64,000 bases of DNA from Rheinheimera baltica DSM 14885 (GCF_000425345.1 NZ_AUDG01000014.1:1-64000); one strand, 5' to 3'; counted from the first letter of the stretch, positions 25,748 to 35,094 are shown. A program made the numbers and translations. Notes: a model not told the origin generated them from the sequence alone.

Positions 25748-27004
25748 TTATTTTACGCGCTGTTGCAACCGGCCATTTACAGGACGCTGCCCATCGCGGT
25801 GTCCAGTCTTAGCAATCTTTGGTTTTTTGGGCTTGTAAGGTTTAGCATTCGGCTGTGATTGTACCAAAGCATTTACTGGTGCAAAGCCTTCCATCACTTG
25901 CCGCGGGATCTGTTGTTTAATCAGGCGCTCAATACCTATCAGCTCTTTGGCTTCGTCAGCACACACCAGTGAAATGGCATGCCCGGCGGCCCCCGCGCGT
26001 CCGGTACGGCCGATACGGTGCACATAATCTTCGGCTACATTAGGCAATTCAAAATTTACTACCTGTGGCAATTGATCGATATCCAAACCTCTGGCGGCAA
26101 TATCGGTAGCAACTAAAGCTCTGATTGTACCGGCTTTAAAGTCCGCTAATGCTTTAGTGCGAGCGTTCTGGCTTTTGTTACCGTGAATAGGGGCAGATTT
26201 AATTCCTGCGGCATCCAGGTGCAAGCTCAACTTATTCGCCATATGCTTTGTTTTAGTAAAAATAAGCACTTGCTGCCAATTATTGTCACTTATCAGCTTA
26301 GTGACTAAAGCCGCTTTACGGTTTTTATCAACCGGGTATATCAGCTGCTCAACACGCTCAGCGGTGGTATTAGCCGGACTTACTGAGACCTCTAACGGGT
26401 CATTCACCAAGCCTTTCGCTAATTTGCGGATATCATCAGAAAAAGTGGCTGAAAACAGCAAGTTTTGCCGTTTCTTTGGCAGCAAGGCCAGCACTTTTTT
26501 AATGTCATTAATAAAGCCCATATCAAGCATACGGTCGGCTTCATCCAAAACCAGCACTTCAAGCTGGGTAAAACGCACCGCATTTTGCTGATACAAATCT
26601 AACAAGCGCCCTGGCGTTGCAACTAAAATATCTACACCGCGACGCAGTGCCATCATTTGGGGGTTAATTTTTACACCACCAAAAACAACAGCACTTTTTA
26701 ATGTTAAATACTTACCGTACATGGCAACACTTTCAGCCACTTGCGCCGCCAACTCTCGTGTTGGCGTTAAAATAAGTGCCCGCGCCTGATTGGGTTGTAC
26801 TTTAGGGCCATCTGTTAGCATGTGTAGCAGCGGTAAGGTAAAGCCAGCCGTTTTGCCGGTTCCTGTCTGCGCTGCCGCCATAAGATCGCGCCCAGCCAGT
26901 ACGGCAGGAATAGCTTGTTGTTGAATAGGAGACGGCGTGGTGTAGCCTTTGTCAGCAATGGCCTTTAACAGCGCCGGTGCCAGGTTTAAATCAGTAAATT
27001 GCAT
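25748..27004 (-). CDS. rhlE: DEAD-box ATP-dependent RNA helicase, RhlE-like
   Basis: A 418-residue cytoplasmic helicase with all core motifs: the Q motif ([14 protein letters not shown]), [60 protein letters not shown] and [10 protein letters not shown]. The C-terminal tail after residue 380 is short, basic and lysine-rich ([10 protein letters not shown]), as in RhlE, and lacks the long extensions of SrmB or CsdA. It probably helps ribosome assembly and RNA turnover, especially in the cold. It is a single gene with its own promoter region, and the 162-base gap before the PBP-like gene shows no clear site. Confidence 0.92.
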   Translation of the reverse strand: MQFTDLNLAPALLKAIADKGYTTPSPIQQQAIPAVLAGRDLMAAAQTGTGKTAGFTLPLLHMLTDGPKVQPNQARALILTPTRELAAQVAESVAMYGKYLTLKSAVVFGGVKINPQMMALRRGVDILVATPGRLLDLYQQNAVRFTQLEVLVLDEADRMLDMGFINDIKKVLALLPKKRQNLLFSATFSDDIRKLAKGLVNDPLEVSVSPANTTAERVEQLIYPVDKNRKAALVTKLISDNNWQQVLIFTKTKHMANKLSLHLDAAGIKSAPIHGNKSQNARTKALADFKAGTIRALVATDIAARGLDIDQLPQVVNFELPNVAEDYVHRIGRTGRAGAAGHAISLVCADEAKELIGIERLIKQQIPRQVMEGFAPVNALVQSQPNAKPYKPKKPKIAKTGHRDGQRPVNGRLQQRVK

Positions 27005-27282
27005 GCGATATCCCGCAGTTATTGCTGCGAGCGAAACCTGCCGCAGCTGCAGTTGCCTCCTGTACGAAGGGCCGCGCAGCTTACAGCAAATACCCTATTA
27101 CTGCGAGAGATAATCGCTTTTGCCGTTGATTTTGTGTCAGATTTGTTTACAGCCACAACGCAGTCAATCGCTTAAAAATTGACCATTTCTCGTATATCCA
27201 TGCACTTATAGACACTGGCACCCTTTATGCTTTCTCAAATTGGTAAAGTTGTAAATTCGATCTAAAAATTGAGGTGGTTCTT

Positions 27283-28098
27283 ATGAAATACTCTAAACGG
27301 ATTTTACTTTCATCCGCTGTTTTTGCCTGTTTTTCGTCACAGGCAGCACTAATCGTAAGCTACGGTGGTCAAGCTGCTACTGATGGTTCCGGTCTTACCA
27401 GTAATCTGATCGATCCCTCTAACTTGCTTAATCCCGCTAACGGTTTCTTTATTGAAACCTTTGATAATGCTACACAAATGATTGGATTTGGCGTTGGCAG
27501 CTCTGCATACAATGACCCAACACAAAACAATCAAATGGGCTGCACCGTTAATGCTCTGTTTGCTGGTTCTGCTATTCAGGTTAACACGTCAGGTTCTGAT
27601 GCTTTTAACGTTAGAAAAGGCAGTGCTGGTTATGCTGCAACCCCGGCCAATGATACAACATGCTTTGGTTATACCCCGGCACAAGGCGGCACACTGCCAT
27701 CTTGGATCACCATTGACTACAGTAATATCCTAACTGCAGGTGTTGGTATTAATTACCTTGGCGTTTATTTCGGGTCCATTGATACCTATAACTATATCGA
27801 ATTTTTTGATGCCGAAGGTAACCTGATAGAAACGTTAACCGGCCCACAAATCTTAGGCAACAATGGTGGTAGCAGCGGTAATCAGGTGCAACCAGGGTCA
27901 AACGTCTACGTTAACATTTCTAATTTTGCCGGCACTGGATTCTCCAGTTTTCGCTTTACATCAACAGGGGTAGCCGCTGAGTTTGATAACATTGTTGTAG
28001 GCTTATCTAACCGGCCGTCTCAAGTACCAGAACCAGCTAGCTTGTTGCTGTTAGGTTTAGGTTTACTTGGGTTAAATCGCAGAAAAATCAAACATTAA
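27283..28098 (+). CDS. PEP-CTERM sorting domain protein
   Basis: A 271-residue exported protein of unknown function. A signal peptide (about 1-21, ending SSQA) is followed by a beta-rich body with several Cys residues (e.g. MGCTVNALF, TTCFGYTP). The C-terminus is the sorting signal VPEPASLLLLGLGLLGLNRRK, with the Pro-Glu-Pro motif, hydrophobic helix and basic tail that exosortase recognises. Such proteins are processed at the inner membrane and released to the surface or extracellular matrix. The start is ATG 27283, with GAGGTGG about 6-8 bases upstream, rather than the GTG at 27274. No exosortase or polysaccharide cluster lies in the window. A good terminator follows. Confidence 0.85.
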   Translation: MKYSKRILLSSAVFACFSSQAALIVSYGGQAATDGSGLTSNLIDPSNLLNPANGFFIETFDNATQMIGFGVGSSAYNDPTQNNQMGCTVNALFAGSAIQVNTSGSDAFNVRKGSAGYAATPANDTTCFGYTPAQGGTLPSWITIDYSNILTAGVGINYLGVYFGSIDTYNYIEFFDAEGNLIETLTGPQILGNNGGSSGNQVQPGSNVYVNISNFAGTGFSSFRFTSTGVAAEFDNIVVGLSNRPSQVPEPASLLLLGLGLLGLNRRKIKH

Positions 28099-28118
28099 GC
28101 AAAAAGCCTAAAGTAACA

Positions 28119-28144
28119 AAAAGCCAGCACCGCTGGTTTTTTTG
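28119..28144 (+). terminator. Terminator after the PEP-CTERM gene
   Basis: AAAAAGCCAGC and GCTGGTTTTTTT (stem core CCAGC 28124-28128, GCTGG 28132-28136) enclose a three-base loop, followed by seven T. This is a textbook intrinsic terminator. Confidence 0.85.
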
Positions 28145-28279
28145 TTTCTGGATATCGACCACCGTAATGAATAATGTAAAACATTAATTTCGTTCGCTAT
28201 TATCAATACGAGTATGGCAGGATAAGCTATGTTTTATCATCCGCAGTATTTAGTCAACGCGAGTAGTTGAGGTGCTTTT

Positions 28280-29368
28280 ATGTTTGGAATAACCACTGGT
28301 CTAAAAACCAGAATAGAACAATTAGAACAGCAGTTAGTGCAACAACAAACACTGCATCAACAGGACAAACAACAATGGCAGCAAGAGCTTAACACTTTAC
28401 AGCAACATATCACCGAGAATGAGGCAGCATATACGTTAAATGTTGAACGCTCGAAGATACAGCTATTAGGTGGCAATATGCTTAATGCTATCCGCGACGC
28501 CATCCTGGAAAATTCCGGCGAGTTGGACAACGAAAAACTCGTTTTATCTGAATTGGACGGCTTATTTAACCAAACTCGGTCAGCAATTGGCAATTTGAAA
28601 AATCGAGCCAGTCATTTAAACGACCATGCTGAAAAAAGCATGGCAACAGCAGATGCACTTAATGAGTCAGCAACAGGCATCAGCCAGTTAGTTTCCTCAA
28701 TTCAACAAATTTCAGAGCAAACTAACTTATTAGCACTAAACGCTGCGATTGAAGCGGCAAGAGCAGGAGATGCAGGTAGAGGCTTTGCCGTTGTTGCCAG
28801 TGAAGTGCGACAGCTTGCCATTAATGCACATGATGCCAGTGCAAACATTGAACAACTCGTTGCAAAGGTCATCGCTCAGACCGAGCAAATAAAGCAAGTC
28901 GTGCTAACCAATCAGCAATGCTCATCAGACATTGGTACATCGTCTGAACAAATAGACCAAGTAGTGTCCCATGTACTAAAAAGTTCCGGCAACATGCAAC
29001 ATGTTATTGGTAATGCCGCTGTCACAGCATTCTTAACTACCGTCAAGCTTGATCATGCAGTATGGAAAAATAACGTGTACCGTATTATCGATAGTAACGA
29101 CCACACCGCCACCATTGACAGCCATACAGAATGCCGTTTAGGTCGTTGGTATCAAAGTGAAGGCCAGAAATTTGCCAGCCTACCCGCATTTCGTTACATT
29201 GAGGAACCCCATAAAGCAGTGCACATAGCGGGTAAAGCAGCTGTACAAGCACTAATGAATAATGACAACGTAAGTATGATTGGTGCTTTACAGCAGATGG
29301 AGCAAGCCAGTTTAAATGTGGTGCAAGCCATCGATAACTTGCTACAACAAACTAACAATTCAATTTAG
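28280..29368 (+). CDS. Soluble methyl-accepting chemoreceptor with C-terminal CZB zinc domain
   Basis: A 362-residue cytoplasmic protein with no membrane helices. An N-terminal coiled coil (about 8-50) leads into a short chemoreceptor signalling domain whose hairpin tip is intact ([37 protein letters not shown], about 146-182). The C-terminal CZB domain (about 250-345) has its zinc ligands in view: [19 protein letters not shown] and [11 protein letters not shown] receptors such as TlpD respond to zinc or to thiol oxidants like hypochlorous acid through the Cys in the ECRLG block. The receptor should couple to CheW/CheA encoded elsewhere. GAGGTG precedes the ATG. It is a single gene with a hairpin on the downstream side. 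Confidence 0.92.
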   Translation: MFGITTGLKTRIEQLEQQLVQQQTLHQQDKQQWQQELNTLQQHITENEAAYTLNVERSKIQLLGGNMLNAIRDAILENSGELDNEKLVLSELDGLFNQTRSAIGNLKNRASHLNDHAEKSMATADALNESATGISQLVSSIQQISEQTNLLALNAAIEAARAGDAGRGFAVVASEVRQLAINAHDASANIEQLVAKVIAQTEQIKQVVLTNQQCSSDIGTSSEQIDQVVSHVLKSSGNMQHVIGNAAVTAFLTTVKLDHAVWKNNVYRIIDSNDHTATIDSHTECRLGRWYQSEGQKFASLPAFRYIEEPHKAVHIAGKAAVQALMNNDNVSMIGALQQMEQASLNVVQAIDNLLQQTNNSI

Positions 29369-29390
29369 CAGTTTAAACCAGATAGCTTAG

Positions 29391-29425
29391 GCAATGTCGT
29401 TCACGGTTATTGATCGACATTTTTG
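29391..29425 (+). terminator. Terminator after the CZB chemoreceptor gene
   Basis: AATGTCG (29393-29399) pairs with CGACATT (29415-29421), followed by TTTT. The loop is 15 bases. Confidence 0.6.
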
Positions 29426-29504
29426 CTATGTCAGTTTTTATACTCCATCACTCTAGCTTGCGCGGAAGTCACTTTATTCATTATAAAGAATCAGGTATGG
29501 TAAA

Positions 29505-30869
29505 ATGTTTTATTTGGGAGAATTACGCTTGCGCACGTCAAAGTTGTCCGCTGATAGCAGTTTTATGCGCGAATTAAAACGCCTGCTGCAAGCATTAACC
29601 TCGGTATCTGCCTCTGACAGTCTGGTTAGTCTCCTTAGTGACACCCACCGTTTTTTGCGTTTTGCCAATAATACGCCTGATAGTAATGCGGTAACAACCA
29701 AACCAGACTTAATGCAGCAACTTTGGTTTCTGGCCGAGAAGATATTGCGCCTCACTGAAGGCAATAACCCAGCAGATAGCTTGATCCGCTCAGCACGGGT
29801 GCTGGGCAGTTTACAACTTACTTCGCCTGAATCGCCCAGACGTTGGCGCGAATTGCAATTTGGCTACAAACTACTCTATCGTGCCGCACTGAGTCTGCGG
29901 TTACTTGATCATGCAATACAACACAAGCTATTAACTGACCCTGAGCTTTACCAGCATGAGGCTGTTCGTCGCTATGCCGATGACAACTGCCCTTATCGCT
30001 TAAATGTACAAATGCCGTTGGTCGTAGCAGTAATGTTACTGGATAGCGGCCAACTTGATGCTGATGCTATTGCGTTGCTTACCGGCAATGCCGGAGAGCA
30101 AGATGCCAGCCGGAGTATGCAACCGAATGAGCGCCAGCAATACCTTAGTTTAAGTGGCGCAGCAATGCACCAGCTGGTTAATGGTGCCTTGCAACTGATA
30201 CCTTATCGTGGCAATAGCCGGGAGGAAAAACAACAACACCAGTTGCAACAACAAAATAAGATAAATCTTATTAAACAACTACTTAAAGAAAAGAAAACCG
30301 GAGATATAACACTTTCTCCCTTATTGGGTTTGCCACAAGTGTACAGCTCTATGGTGTTACCTGGTAGACAACGTTACCAATATGAAGCCCTGCCTAAAGC
30401 CAGTTTGTTGCTTAGAGACAGTGTAAATCGTGGACAATTCCCAGCCATCTGGGTAAAGCATTTTTTAACCATTACCGGCATTTTCCCACAAGGTTTTGGT
30501 ATTACTTTTATACCGATGCAGCACGACAATGCCTTTGCCGGTAAGTACGAGTTAGCCATTGTTAACCAACTCTATCCGCCTACCCCGGCACAGCCACTAT
30601 GCCGTATTGTTAGCCGTAACTTACAGTATCGCCGAGGCGGTAATAACTGCCATGTAAGCATAGAGCATAACCTGTATTTTAAACCCGCGCGCGTACGCCT
30701 ATCGGTGATTCCAGAGCAACGCCTGCAGGCGATTCTTGCTCAGCTTAGCGCAGACTGGGAGCCGGGTCAGGTACGCCGCTTTATACCGCGTTGTTGGCAA
30801 CCACAGCAGTTTTTTAGTCAAAGCGAGCACCAAAACTTGTGGAACAACGCGCTAAATCAAACGTACTGA
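29505..30869 (+). CDS. Uncharacterised protein, HD-GYP-like C-terminal part without HD or GYP motifs
   Basis: A 454-residue cytoplasmic protein with no signal peptide or membrane helix. I do not recognise a named family. The middle (about 150-330) reads like the helical core of HD-domain proteins: MPLVVAVMLLDSGQLDADAI, LSGAAMHQLVNGALQLIPY, and LPKASLLLRDSVNRGQFPAIWVKHFLTITGIFPQGFG. The last part parallels the end of HD-GYP domains, where such strings precede a small beta domain. The HD dyad and GYP triad are absent, so it is unlikely to be an active c-di-GMP phosphodiesterase. It could be an inactive c-di-GMP or nucleotide-binding adaptor. It is a single gene, convergent with the DUF5989 gene, with only one base between the stops. 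Confidence 0.6.
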   Translation: MFYLGELRLRTSKLSADSSFMRELKRLLQALTSVSASDSLVSLLSDTHRFLRFANNTPDSNAVTTKPDLMQQLWFLAEKILRLTEGNNPADSLIRSARVLGSLQLTSPESPRRWRELQFGYKLLYRAALSLRLLDHAIQHKLLTDPELYQHEAVRRYADDNCPYRLNVQMPLVVAVMLLDSGQLDADAIALLTGNAGEQDASRSMQPNERQQYLSLSGAAMHQLVNGALQLIPYRGNSREEKQQHQLQQQNKINLIKQLLKEKKTGDITLSPLLGLPQVYSSMVLPGRQRYQYEALPKASLLLRDSVNRGQFPAIWVKHFLTITGIFPQGFGITFIPMQHDNAFAGKYELAIVNQLYPPTPAQPLCRIVSRNLQYRRGGNNCHVSIEHNLYFKPARVRLSVIPEQRLQAILAQLSADWEPGQVRRFIPRCWQPQQFFSQSEHQNLWNNALNQTY

Positions 30870-30870
30870 A

Positions 30871-31023
30871 CTAGAACAGGGTATAAATAAACCCTGCCAG
30901 CGCCGATTGCTGACTGGCAACCACTAAGGCGCCCAGTAACGCCAGCAGCACAAACACCGGCAACAGCCAGATTTTTTTCCGCACACGTAAAAATGCCCAT
31001 AAATCCTGTAAAAATTCACCCAT
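30871..31023 (-). CDS. DUF5989 family small membrane protein (50 residues)
   Basis: The frame reads MGEFLQDLWAFLRVRKKIWL, then a hydrophobic helix (LPVFVLLALLGALVVA) and ends ALAGFIYTLF. This is the DUF5989 pattern: an amphipathic start, the FLRVRKK-W-LP motif, one membrane helix and the FIYTLF end. Such proteins accompany carbamoyltransferase and SxtJ genes in many proteobacteria, exactly as here. Its ATG overlaps the SxtJ stop by one base (TAATG), so it is the third gene of that operon. The function is unknown; it may help hold a membrane-bound carbamoylation complex together. Confidence 0.85.
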   Translation of the reverse strand: MGEFLQDLWAFLRVRKKIWLLPVFVLLALLGALVVASQQSALAGFIYTLF

Positions 31024-31421
31024 TAAAACGGATCCTTCATATTATCAGCCGAAATATCTTCACTTTGCCGCCAATAGGTATCGGCATTAGATAGCTGAGG
31101 TTTGTAATCCAGCTTACCTAACAGACGCAGCACCAGCCCAAGCGGAGTAATAACAACGAAAAATAGCAATGCCAAAATCAGCCGGGTGTTAACCCAACCC
31201 ATAATATGCGCAAAGCTAAACCAGAGTCGCGCAGGCCAATACAACAACTGAGGTACTAAAATAGCAAAAACAGCAAAGACTCCACCGAGCAACCAAGGCC
31301 AAAGTGGCCAGTCGGCGTTAAAAAGCCATGGTAGCACTAAGCCAAACATAACAGGCCAGGCACACATCATTTGCCAGCCAAAACGGCGTAGTGCTTGCGT
31401 ATCGTTAGCGGCAATAGACAT
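31023..31421 (-). CDS. SxtJ-family membrane protein
   Basis: A 132-residue inner-membrane protein with three hydrophobic segments (about 16-35, 40-62, 75-100) and family strings LRRFGWQMM, WPWLLGGVFAVFAILVP and LILALLFFVVITPLGLVLRLLGK. A polar tail with DYKPQLSNADTYWRQ follows, typical of SxtJ proteins next to carbamoyltransferases. I prefer the second Met (MSIAAND): AAGGA lies six bases before it, while the Met two codons earlier directly abuts that ribosome site. It is the middle gene of the carbamoyltransferase, SxtJ, DUF5989 operon. The biochemical role is unknown. Confidence 0.85.
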   Translation of the reverse strand: MSIAANDTQALRRFGWQMMCAWPVMFGLVLPWLFNADWPLWPWLLGGVFAVFAILVPQLLYWPARLWFSFAHIMGWVNTRLILALLFFVVITPLGLVLRLLGKLDYKPQLSNADTYWRQSEDISADNMKDPF

Positions 31422-31430
31422 TGTCATTCC

Positions 31431-33275
31431 TTAATCCGGGCTAAACTGACGCTGCAGAGCCTGTGCGATGGCGTCCTTTGGCTGATCAGCTTTGGTTAAC
31501 AAGAAATCTTCTAACAATAAATAATCCATATCGGTAGCTAAAAAGCCCGCAATAGCATCAGCTGGCGAACATACCGGCGGCTCGCCACGCACATTAAATG
31601 AGGTATTGATCAGCACCGGGCAACTCGTTAGTTGGTAGAACGCTTGCAGCAAGGCATAGAATGCAGGCTGTTGCTTTGCGTCTACCGTTTGCACTCTTGC
31701 GCTATAATCGACATGCGTAATGGCAGGCAATGTTGATCTGATCTGGTTGCGCTTCACTAAACCGGCAATCGTGTCGTTAACCGGCAGTCGTTGTCCCTCG
31801 GCAATTGCCGCTACCAACAGCATATAGGGGCTTTGCTGACGCAGGTTAAAATAGCGCGCTGCATGTTCTGCCATCACCGCAGGTGCAAAAGGTCGAAACG
31901 ACTCCCGCTGCTTTATCTTTACATTTAACACGCGCTGCATATCGATGCTACGCGCATCAGCTAAAATTGAGCGGTTTCCCAGTGCGCGCGGGCCAAATTC
32001 CATCCTTCCCTGAAAACAGCCAACTACTGCGCCTTGTGTCAATAACTTAGCGACAATATCATTGCGTGTGTCTGCTGCAAGTTGTTGATACGGCAACTGC
32101 TGCCGGTGCAGCTCCTGCTCTATTTCTTCATTGCTAAACGCAGGCCCTAACATAGCGCCTTGCATCTGATCAGGTAACATAGCCGCAGAACGCGGCTGTT
32201 GATAATACTGATGCCATGCCAACATTGCCGCGCCCAAGGTACCACCGGCATCACCTGCTGCAGGTTGGATCCATAGCGCGTCACACGCCTGCTCGTCGAC
32301 AATACGGCCGTTGGCGACGCAGTTTAGCGCAACACCGCCGGCTAAACAGACATTACGACAGCCGGTAAGTGACGTGGCATGACGGACAATTTTTAACACC
32401 ACCTCTTCGACAACCTGCTGTACCGAGCGAGCTAAATCTAGGTGCTTCTGTGCTGGTTCTGTATCAAATGGCAAAGCTGGGCCATCAAACAACGCCTCAA
32501 AGTGCCGGTTAATCATGCGCTTACCAACCGGGTAATCAAAATAGCGCATATTCAGGCTAAAACTGCCATCGGCTTTAACGTCAATTAACTCACGGTAAAT
32601 AACATCAACATAACGCGGCTCTCCATAGGGCGCTAACCCCATCAGCTTATATTCACCTGAGTTGACTTTAAAACCACAGTACTGGGTAAAAGCGGAATAC
32701 AGCAGACCGAGAGAATGCGGGAAATGAATTTGCTGTAACGGGGTTAATGCCTTACCTTCGCCAAGCCATACCGAACTGGTGACCCACTCCCCCACACCAT
32801 CCAGACAAAGCACCACGGCTTTATCAAACGGCGAAGGAAAAAATGCTGAAGCGGCATGGGCCTGATGATGCTGACTAAACAGCAATTGTGGCAGCGCGAC
32901 TTTTTTACTTTCATCATCGTCAAGCAAAGCACCTAGTTCGCGGCGCAGCACCGACTTTAAAAACAACTTTTCTTTTAACCACACCGGCATCGCACGCACA
33001 AACGCAGCAAAACCGCGCGGTGCATGCGCCATAAACGTTTCTAACAGCCGTTCAAACTTCAGCAACGGTTTGTCGTAATACACCACGGCAGATACATCAG
33101 CCAAACGGATACCAGCCTCAGCCAGGCAATAGCGAATAGCGTCGGCGGGAAAACCAGCATCATGTTTTTGCCGGCTAAAACGCTCTTGTTGTGCCGCAGC
33201 CACAATAACGCCATCGGCTAACAGCGTGGCGGCACTATCGTGGTAATAGCTAGAAATCCCGAGAATATATTTCAT
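31431..33275 (-). CDS. Carbamoyltransferase, NodU/CmcH/TobZ family
   Basis: A 614-residue cytoplasmic enzyme expected to move a carbamoyl group from carbamoyl phosphate, via carbamoyl-adenylate, onto a hydroxyl of a sugar or other metabolite. The N-terminal Kae1-like domain has ISSYYHDSAATLL (residues 7-19), the metal-binding HHQAHA at 136-141 and LCLDGVGEW. The C-terminal YrdC-like domain has GRMEFGPRALGNRSIL (about 422-437) and SCPVLINTSFNVRGEPPVCSP. All catalytic landmarks are intact and length is normal. It is first in an operon with SxtJ and DUF5989, divergent from an SGNH-hydrolase gene across 100 bases that hold a LacI-type operator. The acceptor is unknown; a surface glycan or small glycoside is a guess from context. 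Confidence 0.92.
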   Translation of the reverse strand: MKYILGISSYYHDSAATLLADGVIVAAAQQERFSRQKHDAGFPADAIRYCLAEAGIRLADVSAVVYYDKPLLKFERLLETFMAHAPRGFAAFVRAMPVWLKEKLFLKSVLRRELGALLDDDESKKVALPQLLFSQHHQAHAASAFFPSPFDKAVVLCLDGVGEWVTSSVWLGEGKALTPLQQIHFPHSLGLLYSAFTQYCGFKVNSGEYKLMGLAPYGEPRYVDVIYRELIDVKADGSFSLNMRYFDYPVGKRMINRHFEALFDGPALPFDTEPAQKHLDLARSVQQVVEEVVLKIVRHATSLTGCRNVCLAGGVALNCVANGRIVDEQACDALWIQPAAGDAGGTLGAAMLAWHQYYQQPRSAAMLPDQMQGAMLGPAFSNEEIEQELHRQQLPYQQLAADTRNDIVAKLLTQGAVVGCFQGRMEFGPRALGNRSILADARSIDMQRVLNVKIKQRESFRPFAPAVMAEHAARYFNLRQQSPYMLLVAAIAEGQRLPVNDTIAGLVKRNQIRSTLPAITHVDYSARVQTVDAKQQPAFYALLQAFYQLTSCPVLINTSFNVRGEPPVCSPADAIAGFLATDMDYLLLEDFLLTKADQPKDAIAQALQRQFSPD

Positions 33276-33365
33276 ACAGCAGACAAATCATTTAGTCATG
33301 GCTTAACTTAGCGAAAATCCCTAGTATTGGGTAGCTTTTGTTATTGCTAAAACGCTGTTTTGGAA

Positions 33366-33381
33366 GGGCATACGTATGCAG
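33366..33381. promoter_or_regulatory. LacI-type operator GCATACGTATGC overlapping an SGNH gene start
   Basis: The perfect 12-base palindrome GCATACGTATGC lies at 33368-33379. The ATG of the SGNH gene (33376-33378) is inside it and the ribosome site GGAAGG abuts it on the left. A bound repressor would block this gene and could affect the divergent carbamoyltransferase operon. The same core recurs at 39881, 44640 and 48993. Confidence 0.65.
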
Positions 33382-35094
33382 GTTTGGTTGTTCCGCTTTA
33401 TTGCTGTGTTATTACCGCTATTATTGCTATTAACTGCAGAATGGCTATTGCGACTCACCTTACCCACTCAAGCGGTACCCCTGTTTATCGAAAACCCGGC
33501 ACTGCCAGCCTATTGGGTGACAGAGCCCGATATTACCCGGCGCTATTTTACCAAAGACGCGCCGCGCCCACCGGTTAAAATGGAGCCCGGCTTTGTACTA
33601 CGTGATAAACCTGCCAACAGCATACGGTTAGTGGTTCAGGGTGGCTCTACCGCAGCTGGATTCCCTTACGGCGTAGGGGCTTCATTGGCCGGCATGTTAG
33701 AGCAACGACTTAAACGAACTTTACCGAATAAACATATCGAAGTGGTTAACACTGCGCTGTCGGCTGTAAACAGCTATACCTTGCTGGACTTATCTGACGA
33801 TATTCTTGCTATTGAGCCTGACGCTGTACTGATTTACGCCGGCCATAATGAGTATCTTGGTATTTTGGGGGTAGGCTCAAGTTACCTTACTTCGCAGTCA
33901 CCCGGCGCAACGCTGTTATGGTTGAAACTACGGAAACTTTACCTGTATCAGCTGTTAGAGCGTGGTTATCAGGCGCTTTTTAGCGAAGCAGAAGCTAAAC
34001 CAGAACAGCGCCGTACAGTAATGGCCACAGTTGCCCGGCACAAGGATATTGCGCTTAATTCTGCACGTTACGAGGCGGGCCTGGCACAATTTGAACAAAA
34101 TATGCGACTGTTACTGGGCCGTTATCAGCGCGCTGGCGTTAAGGTGTATCTGGCGACGATTGCCAGCAACCTGGCCAATCAAGCCCCGTTTAATTCAACG
34201 TCTGCCAGCACTGAGCAGCTGGCTATACTGCAGACGTTAACCCAGCAGTTAAGCCAACAACCTGATAACCGCCAGGCGTTACAACAACTGGCTGCGCTAA
34301 GTAAAGAACAGCAATCCAGCGCTAGTTGGCACTATCAACTCGGCCAGCTCTATCTGCAATTAGCACAGTACGACAATGCAAAACAACAGTTAACACTGGC
34401 ACGCGATCTGGACTTACTGCGCTTTCGCGCGCCATCTGCCATCAATAATATAATTCGCCAGCTTGCTCAAGAGTTTTACGCCGTATTGGTCGACAGCGAG
34501 CAGGCTTTGGCGGCGCACTCTGCGCATGGCATTATTGGTAAAGACATGATGCTGGAACACCTGCATCCTACCATCAAAGGGTATTTTGTCTTAGCGGATA
34601 GCTTTTATCAGGCGCTGTACCAACAACGCCAGTTTGGTCAGTGGCCTAAACCGGTACCCGCGGCGCTTGCCTGGCAAGAACGGCCGATATTGCCAGCAGA
34701 AGAGTTTGCCGGGCAACTGCGAATTTTGCAGCTAACCGCAGACTACCCTTTTACTGACGCGCCAATAGCCGTGCAGTTTCCACCTGCACAAAACGTGCAG
34801 CAGCAACTGGGCCGGCGCTACATTGATGATAGTATTGACTGGCTCGGCATGCTGCAACAGAGCATTCGCCAGTATCATCAGCAAAAAGACGGCGATATGC
34901 TACTTAAAAGCCTGAAAATTGTCGCCGATGCGTTACCACACGATGGTGTCGCCAATTTTCAAGCGGCACAAATTCTCATGCAGGCCAGGCGCTACGGCGA
35001 GGCTAAAAGCTACTTGCAACGTAGCCTGCTAACACCAACAGCGCCTGCTGAGGCTAAAACCTTGCAGCAACAGCTTAACTCGCTAACACCTTAG
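33376..35094 (+). CDS. Membrane-anchored SGNH hydrolase with C-terminal TPR-like region
   Basis: A 572-residue protein anchored by one N-terminal helix (about 7-24), the rest in the periplasm. SGNH landmarks are GGSTAAGFPYG with nucleophile Ser91, AGHNEYLG with Asn158, and the C-terminal LEHLHPTIKGY near residues 392-402, which supplies the catalytic His. The hydrolase fold is interrupted by an insertion with helical repeats (about 270-355), and more TPR-like repeats close the protein (VANFQAAQILMQARRYGEAKSYL). Family enzymes remove acyl esters from glycans or lipids. Its paralogue at 42835-44634 is in the same locus. It carries a LacI-type operator over its start codon, linking it to the starch genes. 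It diverges from the carbamoyltransferase operon and overlaps the convergent halogenase-like gene by four bases. The substrate is unknown. Confidence 0.85.
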   Translation: MQVWLFRFIAVLLPLLLLLTAEWLLRLTLPTQAVPLFIENPALPAYWVTEPDITRRYFTKDAPRPPVKMEPGFVLRDKPANSIRLVVQGGSTAAGFPYGVGASLAGMLEQRLKRTLPNKHIEVVNTALSAVNSYTLLDLSDDILAIEPDAVLIYAGHNEYLGILGVGSSYLTSQSPGATLLWLKLRKLYLYQLLERGYQALFSEAEAKPEQRRTVMATVARHKDIALNSARYEAGLAQFEQNMRLLLGRYQRAGVKVYLATIASNLANQAPFNSTSASTEQLAILQTLTQQLSQQPDNRQALQQLAALSKEQQSSASWHYQLGQLYLQLAQYDNAKQQLTLARDLDLLRFRAPSAINNIIRQLAQEFYAVLVDSEQALAAHSAHGIIGKDMMLEHLHPTIKGYFVLADSFYQALYQQRQFGQWPKPVPAALAWQERPILPAEEFAGQLRILQLTADYPFTDAPIAVQFPPAQNVQQQLGRRYIDDSIDWLGMLQQSIRQYHQQKDGDMLLKSLKIVADALPHDGVANFQAAQILMQARRYGEAKSYLQRSLLTPTAPAEAKTLQQQLNSLTP

